Below are positions 1 to 11,649 of a stretch of 64,000 nucleotides of DNA, piece by piece. A program made the translations under genes and the position numbers. The notes beneath the pieces are model-generated. The model did not search any database. It was not told where the DNA came from and was given only the letters and a program-made list of their open reading frames with translations. The stretch lies in contig JAACJM010000015.1 of the NCBI GenBank assembly GCA_013368315.1, positions 558,001 through 622,000 of the forward strand, given 5' to 3'. The stretch is from Tetrapyrgos nigripes. Its lineage: Eukaryota > Basidiomycota > Agaricomycetes > Agaricales > Campanellaceae. How positions within the stretch are numbered: the stretch's first letter is position 1; the number at the start of each line of letters is the position of its first letter.

Positions 1-1290
1 GTGTCCTTGTACATCAGGACTTTGACGAGCTGGAGAAAGTGATGATCAGTCAACAGGAGGGTGGAACTGAGCTCAAGAACCTACTTTGTAAACAAAGTAA
101 ACCATGGCACTGACACAGCCTGACATAAATGTTGCCATCATCCACTTATTTTCATACCGTGCAGCGAGGTGACCTTCGACCAATAGGACCAGGGACAATG
201 GAAGGGCAGCAACAGTGACATAGTATTCCCAATCATCACGTTTGAGTACCAGGAATATGAACTGGACCGAGAATCCGACCCAGAAGAACACGTCGAATTT
301 GACCAGACACTCGTAAATTTGGTAATTGGCGTACATCTTCTTGATTCTTCGGTCCGCACCAAGAAACTTGTAGACCTTCCAGCCGAATTCGTGGTAGATT
401 TTCCACCCAAGGGCGATGTACGCTATTTCGGCGACGGCAATGACAATAGGTATGACGGTAGTCAGGACCTTGATTGGTATGTTTGAAATTACTCCTGTGC
501 GGGTCGAATCATTGACGGCTTCTGTGACTTCACTTATTTGGATGATGGCATATACGAGGAAAAGACCATTGAACATGCTGAGGGGTGAGATAGATGTCAA
601 GTAAGGTTCCGAAGAAGGTCAAAGGATACGCACATAAGAAACATGAACTGTAGGGTATTCCTTGCGTACACGGCATCAACTGCCAATGCGAATTGAAAGA
701 CGCTGCGGAAACAAGATCAGGATAAAAAGGAGGTTGCAAATGTGACGAGAGAGACGCACTGCGCAAGTGCGAATATACTGAGATACACCGGCATCTTCTT
801 GTTCACTTGGTCATGGGATTCATTCACCCGCACTAGTAGCTCCCCTTCAACGATCAAGTCGATGGTGGTTTCGACGAGGACCGTGAGCACGAAGAGCCGA
901 CAGGCCATTGATTCTGGAAGATACTATGGAACATGATTGAGCCGCAAAGCAGATACGACCAGATGCCCAAAAACGCACCTTGCTCCAGAATGACCTCGTA
1001 TCTATTTCTTTTGGGGGTGCTGTAGGAGGATATGCTACTGCCTGAAGATCGTGCGAAGTGTCGTCTGACTGTTTGGAGGAGAAGCCTGGCTTAAGCGGAT
1101 GCGAAGGAGCTCGACGATGTTGCGAAGGAGAAGATTTGAGGGCGTATGTCTGGTGGTTGGCATTGGAGCCATAAGGGGCGGCGTACTGGTCGATGAGATC
1201 GTCGTAGGAGGCTTTGTATTCGTCTTGGTGGTAAAGAGCGGGACTGGGATGGAGGGAGGAGGACGTTGAATGATTGTGAGAGGCAGCCAT
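1..1290 (-). CDS. UPF0658 family Golgi membrane protein, 3' end beyond window
   Basis: Multi-pass membrane protein. The start is the ATG at 1290 (MAASHNHSTSSS), followed by a Ser/Pro-rich cytosolic tail and then hydrophobic segments in exons around 908-717 and 600-73. Family-like stretches include IALGWKIYHEFGWKVYKFLG, IKKMYANYQIYECLVKFD and FFWVGFSVQFIFLVL, which match my memory of the UPF0658 Golgi family. An apparent stop near 73 is best read as intron sequence: a GTAGGT donor follows VYK, with a TTTCTCCAG acceptor near position 20, and the frame then continues LVKVLMYKDT off the left edge. The first intron near 960-910 uses a less usual donor. The molecular function of the family is not established. 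Confidence 0.72.
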
Positions 1291-1435
1291 GGCTGAACAA
1301 TCTACCTCTGTCGACCTGCGATGGTGGAGACTGTTGCAAAACGAGCGTAGCGGGCAGAGGTGCAGATGGTAACAAAACTGTGGCTGTGTATAAACTACAC
1401 GACAAACATCTGACGCTAATCTACACACTACTACA

Positions 1436-2489
1436 TCACAACAAACGTAGCTTCCCAGTAATCTGATTAACCAGCCGTGCAGGTCCTGTCATTTACTTGT
1501 CAGTTTACAGCCAGCGCTATCTTGCTTCAGTTTACCTGCTATGCCCAATACCGTTCTTGACCCCGCCGCAATTTGCGTTCGTCCGCTGCATGAAACCGCC
1601 GCTCAGCCTTGGCTACCATGATACCAAAAAAAAAACTACTCACGCGTCCTGGATTGACCGTGCACATAAATTGAGACTCTGAGCCTGTGCCTGCATCAAT
1701 AGCAGCTCGTCTTCGCTTGAGCACCGCAGCGCCACTTTAGACTGGCTGATCACCACCAAAATGAGTCCCACCCCACCTCATATCAAGCCGTTAATGAACA
1801 TACATACCCTGATCTCTCCCATTGCCTCAGGAACTGCAACGGAGACATTAGTTCCGAAATATCTGATTGGATGAACAACTCACGGCAGGATTTGAAGATA
1901 GGAGAGTTTTATAGACTGCGAGGGTCGCATGTCTGCCACCGTATGAGAGAATGAAACGTTACCCCAAAAACCCACTTACGAGCATCTAAAGGGCCCTCAA
2001 CAAAAATATCTTCAGTGGATTAGTCTTTTCACTCACTGCGCAGCAATTTTTCCTGTTGACATTTGCAAGTCCGTGCGCACGACGAGAACCTACATGAATG
2101 AAGAGTTTCCAAGCCTGTTATCCATGGAGCAAAACGGACCGCCTACCAATTTGCACTCGTCCGACGGGAGCAGCTCTAATTTTGAAACATCGGTGTCTTC
2201 ATCACCGCTGGAAGCCTCACTCTCATCATCCGAGTCGTCGGCAGCTCCAGTATTTTCAGCACGAGGGGGTACAGCTGTTGACGATGTACTTGGGGACTTC
2301 CGTTCTCTCGGACGGGCTGTGGTTGATCCAGCGAGGTATCCAGCAGAAAGGGCTCCAATTGCTATGGCCACGTATATTGAGATTCTAAAAGGTTCTCAGC
2401 ATCTTTCCGCATGAAGATGACTCGGCATGAGTCACTTTGCACGTTGGTCCCCTTACCTACCTTCCAGAGTCCTCAAAGAAAGCAGCCAT
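1436..2489 (-). CDS. PTH2: Peptidyl-tRNA hydrolase 2, copy A
   Basis: Hydrolyses peptidyl-tRNA to recycle tRNA; members with an N-terminal membrane anchor sit at mitochondria or other membranes. The spliced protein starts MAAFFEDSGRISIYVAIAIG (anchor), passes an acidic Ser/Asp linker, then the PTH2 core: CKLVLVVRTDLQMSTGKIAA, QCSHATLAVYKTLLSSNPA, WERSGQSKVALRC, SIQDAGRTQIAAGSRTVLGI and GPARLVNQITGKLRLL-stop. The catalytic Lys (STGK) and the Asp and Thr of DAGRT are present. It has at least seven introns. The exon coding QCS is only 6 nt (1980-1985). It lies 145 bp downstream of the UPF0658 start, on the same strand. A second PTH2 lies at 23-24 kb. Confidence 0.88.
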
Positions 2490-2964
2490 TCCGATTTTGA
2501 CGGGTTCTGTTTAAGAAAGATGAAGTTGAAGTACCAGTCGCGTCGCGAGATGTCGAGTCTACGCGTACACCATCACCTGATCCGCACTGTACAATTTTTC
2601 TTCTATGTATGTAGGCAATTGATTATTGTTTCCTCCGAATTAAATACAACATAGATGTAAAAGTACACAGAATGCCAGATCCACAGCCAGGAAAAAAGGT
2701 ATGCAAGCTTGATGCACGTAGTATGTATGTAGTAGCGTGTAGATGTCAACAATGTCAACGACCAGAACGCTTTATCCATCCCGCCCTCAGTCACTATCAG
2801 TATCTGTCGACGAACCTGTTTCATCTCCTTCCTCCTCTACAAACCATCAAGTCGAGATGGTAACCGAGACGCACACACAAGCAAGGGATAACAATTCAAT
2901 CAGCGCCCAGCAACGGAAAGACGGAAGAACGATGCAGGGACCAAGCAGAAACGACGCATGTAAA
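2490..2964. other. Intergenic stretch without recognised gene
   Basis: About 475 bp between the start of PTH2 copy A and the 3' end of the SGF11 gene. Short open frames on both strands are uncoordinated and resemble nothing known. The true 3' end of the SGF11 transcript may reach into it. Confidence 0.5.
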
Positions 2965-4380
2965 TCATATATGACACGGACATGAACATCGACATCGGCA
3001 TGTGGAAGAAACACAGGACTTACCATGGATATATCCCGAAACAGCTGTCGGTCTTGGTGGACTCGGACGTTTGACAGGAGGCGATGGCCGAGCGCCAGAT
3101 TGGAAATTAGATGCTACTCCTAGAGTCGCTGAGAGCATATCTTCGGGTGAAGAAGAACGTGAAGAAGACGAAGCAGGGTTGCCTGGCATAGGTGCTGTAG
3201 AAGAGTCTCGGAGTTTGGAAGGGATTTTGGATTGGGAGTTTGTTGATGGAAGGGAATTGGTCTGTGAGGTGGATAGCATTACAAGAAAGCAATTAGACAT
3301 CGATGGATCTAGAGACGGGAAAGGCAAGGAATCCTGCTCACGTTGCTGAAGACAGAGACCAGTTCAGATTTCACGCGGGAAACAGGTGAGGCTATGAAAG
3401 AGAGTAAAAATCGAGAACTAGTGTCATTAAAGACGGCCGCACCAGATGCCTTTTGCTTCTGCTTTTTCACTGGGGAGACTTGTGGGGATATGGGCTGCAG
3501 ATGTCGTGAATTCAGGTCGTTAGGAGCACTGGAATGCATTCACTTACCCGTTTACGCTTCAGATTGAACTCTGCATCCTCTGCAGCGTGAAAATGATGTC
3601 AACTAAGAGAAAATAGTATAAAAAGGGAGTAACCGACCTGCTCGTTTGCTCTTTGACTTGCTTTTGACCGCGGGAGACTTGTCATCCGAGAGTGTCCCTG
3701 CGTCTGAGACTGATGCAGGCGAACGAGATCGACTGGGGTCTACAGACTGCCTAAGGTGTTGACGAATATTAATGAACGAAATGATCCAGGAGCGGTACAG
3801 TAACAAAACTCACTTCGACTTGACATTCCTAGGAGGCGGCGCTCCTCGACGAGCACTCGATAGTCCCATACATGAGCTCAAATGTGATGCATAACGATTT
3901 GAGGCAGTCTGGACCGAAAGTCAATTACGAGTTCAGTAAACCGGTTTCGCGGAGACTAGATAGAAGGCCTGGGCATACCGGTCGTGAACAGTTGACACAA
4001 TCAAGGTAGGGTGTACTTGGGGTGCTTGAACCAGTTCCAGTCTTCGCGTCTGATGGTGTAGGGGCTCTTGAGGCTGCTGCTGTTCCTTTATTGCTACTCG
4101 AGGATCCAGGAACATGGACTATCATGTGCATTCAGCATTCAAAGGGTATAATTGGGCATTCAAGAGGTTACAAACCGCCATTACACCTAGAGAAGTGCAA
4201 TTGTTAGTTAGGTCGGAGTTGCTTGGAAGCCAGCAAGCGGTAAACACACCTAGTCTGACAGATCTCACAGACCGCTCTACTCTTGGAAACATCTTTATGT
4301 GCTTTGAGGGCAACATCCATAACAAACTCGTCAAGCATGGAAAGGAAGAATCTCGTCGTTAATGCAGAGATGACCTGCAT
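2965..4380 (-). CDS. SGF11: SAGA complex deubiquitinase-module subunit Sgf11
   Basis: Sgf11 anchors and activates the Ubp8 module of SAGA, which removes ubiquitin from histone H2B. From the ATG at 4380 the protein reads MQVISALTTRFF, then SMLDEFVMDVALKAHKDVSK, the N-terminal helix that packs into the module. A SRAVCEICQTRCNGVHVPGS segment and a Ser/Pro-rich linker follow. The family zinc finger is split over two exons: YLDCVNCSRPV, then ASNRYASHLSSCMGLSSARR (Cys-x2-Cys, His-x3-Cys). A long Ser/Lys-rich tail follows (SRSPASVSDAG, AEFNLKRKR, PSPPVKRPSPPRP), much longer than in yeast. The last splice near 3025 is uncertain, so the stop at 2965 is provisional. ASXH-domain gene upstream on the same strand. 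Confidence 0.82.
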
Positions 4381-4671
4381 TGAAGGTCATCAGCGCTCGG
4401 TCTAGTTTCTTTAACCTTTGTATTACCTCTTCCTTTTCTGCCTTTTCTGCTTTTGAAGGCATGTCGCAGAGGTTTCCAGAGATAGAATGGACAAATTGCT
4501 GTAGAGAGCGTGGTAGAGTAGAAACAACGTCAAAAACGTGGATCGAGAAACAATGAAGGAAGGTCAAGACGCGTAAATTAAGCGCTTGTGTCATCGACAT
4601 CCTCGCGCGCATTTCCAAGTTAGAATCCTACATACTAATTATTCGCTACTAGTACTATACACACGAGCTCG
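4381..4671 (-). other. Open leader region between ASXH gene and SGF11
   Basis: About 290 bp between the ASXH-gene stop and the SGF11 ATG. One minus frame stays open from 4618 through 4331, overlapping the SGF11 start in another frame, and contains a Lys/Glu-rich stretch (SKAEKAEKEEVIQRLKKLDR). It could be a 5' leader, an upstream frame or an unrecognised first exon; I cannot decide. Confidence 0.35.
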
Positions 4672-5864
4672 TCAATTCTCCGAGGCAAAGCTTTGCCTCA
4701 GGTAGTACAAGGTGCCATGATTCTCCCGCCCGCCACGAACATCATCCAAGTTGAAGTTGGTCTCAGCGTCTTCTCTCCACCTATACAGAGTAAAACACTT
4801 CCATGCATTGCCGTTAGGTCTCTTTGACTTCTCAATTCGGCCATCCACATCGAGTATACCGGTTTCCAGCATCGTGGGTGTTATTATTTCCATGCTTTGA
4901 GTAGGAGCAGGCGGATCGGACGGGTCTGGAAATAGGAGCTGGGTAGGCAGATGCTGTACAGTGCCGGATTGGAGTAGGACAGTAATAGTACCCTTTGAGT
5001 TGATTTCATCCACCTAGACTTATCTTTAGTTTCAGAGCCGGGTGGATGTGAAAAAACTTACAAGGACGTCCTTCTCCACAGTGAGATTGACAGCTGTGAA
5101 GACTCGTTTATAGGCTATGATGTCGCCCACTCGTATGACCGACTTTTTGGCTAGCTCAAGTAGTCGTATTTCAATTGCGTTGTTTCTATTGGACGGGTGA
5201 GCGGAACGTTGTCAATAGGTAAAGGGATACGCACTTGCAAGCTTTAGAGGTAGAAGCCCTATCTGCAGGTGCAGATGATGTTTCATCGTCTTCGGCATTG
5301 TCTCTCTCCCATTCTTCATCCTTCCACGGAGCTGCCAATGTGCCATCTCTTATACCAGTTTCATATTGCCTGACTTTCTCCTTGTGAGAGTCTGTCAGCC
5401 AGCCAGAGTAGATGTGGTCCTGAAAAGTCCGAGCAGCGGCTAAGAAATGAGAATCCGTGAATACAGAAGGGTCAAGGATGTCTGGGTTGGGTTCAAATGT
5501 AGTGTCGACGTCCATTGCATCAGTAGAGCTAGACTGCGAGGGATGACTGCGGTCATAGCTGGGTTCATACCCAACGAAAGCAGTTGGCGGTAACAATTTC
5601 ACAAGACGTTCACGAGATTCTGGCGATAATATCTCCCAGGTTGAAGCATTGATGAGGTCCTAGTAAAGAGGTTGAAGATGTGCATCACATTGGCGTACAT
5701 TTTGGATACCTACGCACTGATATGTCTATAGTTGTCAGAGTACTTTTGGGGTACTTCAAGAGTCTTTCTGCCTTGGATACAGGCGTATCTGTGGTCTCTA
5801 CCTCGTTTACTTTGCGTTTCTGGCGAGTAGGAGAGGTATTTTGACGAGTAGAGCGTTTTGACAT
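4672..5864 (-). CDS. ASXH (Asx homology / DEUBAD) domain protein
   Basis: Begins MSKRSTRQNTSPTRQKRKVN at 5864, a basic and probably nuclear N-terminus. The ASXH/DEUBAD domain spans two exons: KSTLTTIDIS, then DLINASTWEILSPESRERLV, KLLPPTAFVG and, after an acidic insert, FLAAARTFQDHIYSGWLTDS and PWKDEEWE. In animals this domain of Asx/ASXL binds and activates the BAP1/Calypso H2A deubiquitinase; fungal partners are not known to me. After LELAKKSVIRVGDIIAYKRV the C-terminal third is unrecognised and ends FASEN at 4672. It lies head to head with the valyl-tRNA synthetase gene (67 bp between ATGs) and just upstream of SGF11. Confidence 0.75.
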
Positions 5865-5931
5865 GACGGGACGCGTCGAACGCGCTTGAATCGATAGGAC
5901 TTTGCCGAGAAAATGACTCGTCTGCTTTTGG
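5865..5931. promoter_or_regulatory. 67-bp shared upstream region of ASXH gene and valyl-tRNA synthetase
   Basis: The two divergent ATGs are at 5864 (-) and 5932 (+), so both promoters or leaders must fit here or overlap coding DNA. An out-of-frame ATG at 5913 opens a short upstream frame that overlaps the first synthetase start. Confidence 0.5.
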
Positions 5932-8900
5932 ATGCTGAGGGCATATCGATTTCTTCCTTTGGCTCCTCGCTTTGCCTCTGTCATGTCCTCAGCAAGTACT
6001 CCTCCCCCTCAGGACGGTCCAAATCCTAACTCCAAGAGTGCCGGTCCGTATTCATCTTTGCTTACTATATTCTTCTCTGACTCGACCATAGCCAAGAAGG
6101 AGGCGAAAAGGCTAGAGAAGGAAGCAAAGCTCGCTGCGAAAGCTGTCAAGAATGCTGCCGCTTCTGCTGTTGGAGCAGTGACCGGGGAGAAAAAGGCCAA
6201 GGCAGAAAAGAAGAAGGAAGAGGAGGAAGCACCATTCGTCAATACTACTCCCAAAGGCGAGAAAAAGGGTGCGCGGATTGCAGACGCTCTTGGGTGCATT
6301 ATAATTCAAGCTGGCATCACTAGATCTCTCCCAGCCCATGGCTGCTGGTTACAATCCAGTTGCCGTCGAATCTGCTTGGTATGACTGGTGGAATGCCCAA
6401 GGTTTCTTTTCTCCACAATTCACTCCGGACGGCAAAATCAAACCTGAAGGCTTATTTGTGATTCCTGCTCCTCCTCCGAATGTCACCGGGAGTCTGCACA
6501 TTGGACACGCGTTAACAACTGCCCTCCAAGATACTCTCATTAGATGGTAATTTGGTTTGTCTTCTTCAAACCTTGTGACTCACGATTTCTGACTAGGAAT
6601 CGTATGCTTGGAAAAACCACTCTATACGCTCCCGGTTTCGATCACGCTGGAATATCCACTCAGTCCGTTGTAGAGAAACGTCTGTTCAAAACAAGTGGAA
6701 AGACGAGGCACGACTATGGCCGTGAAAAATTCCTTGATATTGTCATGGATTGGAAAAATGAGTGCGTCTCCATTTTGTGGCGTATCGTGACGCTTCTGAT
6801 TTTGTTTTCATCTCAGCTACCAAAACCGTATCACCAACCAGCTTCACCGTTTGGGTGGTAGTTATGATTGGGATCGCGTTGCATTTACTATGAACCCCGT
6901 GCGTATTTGGGTAGTATATGCGCGGGTGCTTTTACTAAACCTGATTCTAGATGCTGTCGAAAGCTGTGGTAGAAACCTTCTGCCGCTTGCATGAAGAGGG
7001 CACCATCTACCGTGCAAAACGACTTGTAAACTGGTGTGTGCGAATGAACACGGCACTGTCAAATTTGGAGGTCGACCAGAAGCAACTTACGGGTCGGACG
7101 ATGCTTAATGTTCCTGGATACGACATCAAGGAGAAGTTTGAATTTGGAGTAATTACTAGCTTTGCATATCCTCTCGAAGGATCTGGTATGTTCAGTTTCC
7201 ATATCTGCTAAAAACAATTGCTGAAGATCTGCTTGAAGACGAAAAAATCATTGTCGCAACCACTCGTCCGGAGACCATGCTCGGAGACTCTGCTATCGCC
7301 GTACACCCCGACGATTCTCGATACAAACATCTTCACGGCAAATTCGCTACTCACCCCTTCATCGACAGGCGTCTACCCATCGTCTGCGATACTATGGTTG
7401 ACATGGAATTCGGAACCGGTGCTGTCAAGATTACTCCTGCTCACGACCCCAACGATTACGATGTTGGAATGCGCCATAAACTGGAATTCATCAACATTAT
7501 GAACGATGATGGGACTTTCAATGCCAACGCTGGAGACAAGTTTAAGGGGATGAAACGGTTCCATGCTAGGGTTGCGGTTGTCAATGCGCTGAAAGAGGCT
7601 AATCTTTACATCGAGACGAAGGACAACCCTATGCAGATTCCTCTTTGCAGGTAACCTCACATTTTTGCCCATAGTGGGGTTGTTCTAAAGATTTTTTCTC
7701 AGTAAATCTGGTGACGTTATTGAGCCCATCCTCAAACCACAATGGTGGGTCAGCTGCCAACCTCTGGCCGAAGAAGCCATCAAACGCACGAGAGCCGGAG
7801 AACTTCTCGTCACTCCCAAGCAATCGGAAAACGAATGGTACAGATGGCTTGAAGGGATCCAGGACTGGTGTATCTCCCGTCAGCTCTGGTGGGGTCATAG
7901 GTGTCCTGCCTACTTTGTCCGTATCGAAGGAAAAGAACAGGATCCTACGGATGGTAACAATTGGGTTGTCGGTCGTACGATTGAGCAGGCTGAAGAACGC
8001 GCCAAGGCCCTTGCTGCTGGAGCAAAATTCATTTTGGAGCAAGATGAAGATGTTCTTGATACGTGGTTCTCGTCTGGGCTCTGGCCTTTCTCTATCATGG
8101 GCTGGCCTGAGAAGGTAGCTGTCTAAATTGATGTTCTTTTGTCACTTACTGACCCGCTTCCTGCTAGACCCCTGATTTCGAGAACTTCTACCCATCTTCA
8201 ATGCTTGAAACTGGCTGGGACATTATCTTCTTCTGGGTAGCCAGGATGGTGATGCTTGGTATCAAACTCACCGACAAGGTGCCTTTCAAAGAGGTGTATT
8301 GCCATGCTATGATTCGTGATGCCCACGGACGAAAGATGAGCAAATCTCTCGGAAACGTCATTGACCCGATAGATGTCATTGAAGGCGTTTCTTTGGAGGT
8401 TTTACATGAGAAGTTGAATGAGGGTAATTTGGACGAGAAGGAGATTGCTAAAGCGAAGCAAGGGCAGAAGAAGGACTTCCCCAAAGGTATTCCACAATGT
8501 GGTACTGACGCTCTGAGGTTTGCTTTGTGCGCCTATTCTGCTGGAGGTGTGTTCTCTTCGATTTATTTATGTTCAAGACCTGATAATATTTTTGTAGGTC
8601 GTGACATCAACTTGGAGATTCTTCGAGTAGAAGGTTACCGCAAGTTCTGCAACAAGGTCTTCAACGCGACCAAGTTTGCTATGTTGAAGTTAGACGAGTC
8701 GTTTGTTCCGGAGCCAACTGCCAAGGTGACTTCTTTCTAGCGAGTAGATTACTACTAGACTCATATCTGCTCCTCAGCCCACCGGAAACGAGAGTCTTGT
8801 CGAACAGTGGATCCTCCACAAGCTCAACATCGCAGCTACAGAACTCAACCTCCAATTGGCCGAGCGTAACTTCATGATGGCAACGAACGCCGTCTACAAC

Positions 8901-9936
8901 TTCTGGTTGTACGAGCTCTGTGATGTCTACATCGTATGTCTCCTATCAGGCGTTCATAATCTGAACAGCTCTCATAATTGACATATACAGGAAGCAATGA
9001 AACCCATGACAGACGAAAGCGCCCCGATCGCTACCCGAAAGTCTGCTCAACAAACCCTCTACACATGTCTGGACTACGGACTGCGATTGCTGCACCCATT
9101 CATGCCATTTGTGACAGAAGAGTTGTGGCAACGTCTACCCAGAAGACCCAATGACTCAACACTTTCTATCATGCTTTCATCGTTCCCTGTGAAGGTAACT
9201 TTCTGCCTACATAGTTCCATTCCATCGTTCTGACTCACAGTTACCATTAGGACTCATCGTTTATCTTCATGGACGCAGACAAGCAGTTTGATCTCGTATT
9301 CAATGTATTAAGATCAGGTCGTTCGCTAGCGGCTTCATATAACCTACAGACTGATATCCAACGTGGGTGTCGCCGTTACTATTACTTGCGCTCTTATTCG
9401 CTCACTTTCTGAAATCAGTATACCTGCTCATCAAAGATGATCAAGAAGCCGCTCTCCTCGAATCACAGATACCTACTATCATAACCTTGACGAAAGGATG
9501 CAAATCTGCCAAAGTTGTTCGCGATGTATCGGAAATACCAGCCGGTTGCGGAAGTACCGTTGTCACTTCTTCCATTTCCATACACACGCTGGTCCGGGTG
9601 AGTCTGGCTCGTGATTCTTGGGTAATGAGTGTACAAATTTAAGCCGTTATCTTCTTATGCAGGGGCTAGTGGACTTGGATGTTGAGATTGCCAAATGCGA
9701 GAAAAAGCTCGATGTCGCACGAATTAATCTCGCGAAAATCACGAAGCTGGAATCACAGGAAGACTATTCGAGCACTGTTCCCGAAAACGTGCGATTAGCA
9801 AACGATGAAAAGGTAACCATTTGTCAATGTCCGTGCAGCATCGTGTAACTGATGCGAATGCTTCCAGAGGAAAACGTTGGAGGCAGAAATCGCATCGTTG
9901 GAATCTTCAAAAGCCATGTTCGCAAATTTGAAGTAG
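5932..9936 (+). CDS. VAS1: Valyl-tRNA synthetase, probably dual mitochondrial/cytosolic
   Basis: Class I synthetase that charges tRNA-Val. The ATG at 5932 gives a basic, acid-free presequence ([18 protein letters not shown]); a second in-frame ATG at 5983 begins [16 protein letters not shown] Lys/Ala/Glu-rich extension precedes the core ([20 protein letters not shown]). The HIGH motif is [15 protein letters not shown] near 6470; the CP1 editing domain lies around 7.2-7.6 kb ([17 protein letters not shown]); KMSKS is [11 protein letters not shown] near 8326. The anticodon-binding region follows, and a C-terminal coiled coil ([20 protein letters not shown]) ends at the TAG at 9934-9936. Many short introns, no break seen. 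Yeast VAS1 makes both isoforms from two starts; the same use here is inference. Confidence 0.93.
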
Positions 9937-10486
9937 AGCTGTATATTACTGATCATTTATCCATATTTTCCCCGATTTGATGAATCCGAACTCGAGCATG
10001 CGTAGACCCCCATTCACCACAACTGCCGACCGCTCGAGGAGTCCCGAACTCAGCTTGTCACCTCTTGACGGGTGAGATGAGGTACTGATACGTGATACTG
10101 ACTGATTAGCAGGATAATCCTTGTACTTACCATCTGATTCAACTCCATCGCTTCTCCACTGTCGCCGTTGCCGCCTATTGCTATTTGTCGCTCGTAAACT
10201 CTCGTAAATCCATTTTGGGTCTAATGCCAAGTCCGGCATTTCAGCGATCATTATCCATCATCTGAGTCGTCTTTTTCTCGATTCAACTTCAGATTACACA
10301 CGTTTATCGCTTCTACACACGGTTCCAGCTCAGATAAGAAACCAGAGCCCCTGTCCATACGTTCATCCTTTCATGTGGTCTCGCGAGCTGCGTTTTCAAT
10401 GCAGCTACAGGTACGATCTAAGCAGAATAAAAAGCATCCGACAAAACTTCGCAGGACAGAGGTGATTCCCTCCTTATCCAGTCGAC
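9937..10486. other. Intergenic, with a possible small minus-strand ORF
   Basis: Holds a minus-strand frame from ATG 10251 (MIAEMPDLALDPKWIYESLR) that reaches a plausible GTAAGT donor near 10130 and CAG acceptors beyond it. Spliced versions would be about 55-95 residues with no recognisable domain. It may be a small real gene convergent with the synthetase, or chance. Confidence 0.3.
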
Positions 10487-11649
10487 ATGGTCTTCATCAA
10501 CGCCTTCATCCTTGCAAGTGTTTTGGCATCGGCCTTCGCTGCTCCTGTCGCTGAACGCCAGGTTGAAAGTCGCGCTCTACCTTCAGTCATCGCTACCTCA
10601 ACAGCTAAAAGTTATCTTTCTGAACGTATGTCTTTCTTTTGCTTGCGGGTCAAGGAAGGACACTCATACAAGTCTATCTACAGTCACAGTAGCAACTGAA
10701 TCCAATTCTCCTGCTTAGTACGCATGGATGCATTCAGTCCCTCGAGGGAAAGGACGCTAACTTATCTGGTTCTGAATAGCGATCGCGATCTGTTTAAGAC
10801 TTGGGATATCAGTGAGTTTAACCAAATTGAGCTTTCGGTGCAGAGGCTTAAGCACTTGATATTTCACCAGTTTCTGGTACTTGCGACACTCGAGAGACTG
10901 TTCTCAAGAGGGATGGTACAAGGTCAAAGACATCTTCGATACTTCAATCAGCATCTTTGATTCTCAAACCGTTCATCCTGTAGTGTTGTAACGGACAGTG
11001 CCTGCAAAGCTACTTCTGGCCAATGGACATCTCCGTACGACGGGGCGACGACCACTGATCCAAGCACATTTGACATTGTTCGTTTCCAAATCGGTAGGTG
11101 AACGGAGCTGACGAATCTCATCTTTTACGTCTACAGGATCACGTTGTACCATTGAAAGAGGTCAGTACTAAATATAAGAGTCTTCCAGGACGAAAGTCGA
11201 ATTCGGATGATATTCCAGGCATGGATCTCTGGTGCTAGGAACTGGACACCAGCCCAGAGGGAGGCATTCGCTAACGATGTTGTGAGTATTCTAGTTGCTC
11301 TGATGTCCGAAAAAAGGGCTTACAAAGTGACCTTCAGACCAGACCTCAGTTGGTTGCTGTCTCTGCGAGCTCCAACAGATCAAAGGGTGGGTTGTATTCT
11401 CAATCCAATCTGTCCTTTCATCTCACCTCTTCTCTCTTCTCGTACAGGTGACAGAGGTACTGAAACCGCACTCTGAATGTCTGCATCAGAAATCTCACCG
11501 AATTTCTAGATCCTGCATCCTGGGTTCCTACATCCACTAGCTTTGTTTGCACGTACATTAAGGCGTACATTCAAGTGAAGCACTTCTATGATCTCTCCGT
11601 GGATACTGACGAGAAATCCGCACTCGCGAGTTTCCTTGCGAGCTGTTGA
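10487..11649 (+). CDS. Secreted HNH (DUF1524/GmrSD_C-like) nuclease
   Basis: The ATG at 10487 begins a signal peptide (MVFINAFILASVLASAFA) followed by a short pro-region. Small exons then spell LTVATESNSPAY, DRDLFKTWD, SGTCDTRETVLKRDGT, CKATSGQWTSPYDGATTTD and the metal-dependent HNH motif DHVVPLKEAWISGARNWT near 11140-11240. PAQREAFANDV, RPQLVAVSASSNRSKGDRD and PASWVPTSTSFVCTYIKAYI follow, ending ASFLASC at the TGA 11647-11649. At least seven introns are needed, several exons being under 60 nt. It is probably an extracellular DNA/RNA-degrading enzyme for nutrition or defence; the role is inferred from family resemblance and the signal peptide. Confidence 0.83.

Noticed and set aside
6009..6299. 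Ala/Phe/Ser-rich minus-strand ORF in the synthetase N-terminal region
   Set aside because: Reverse image of the Lys/Glu/Ala-rich extension of the valyl-tRNA synthetase.
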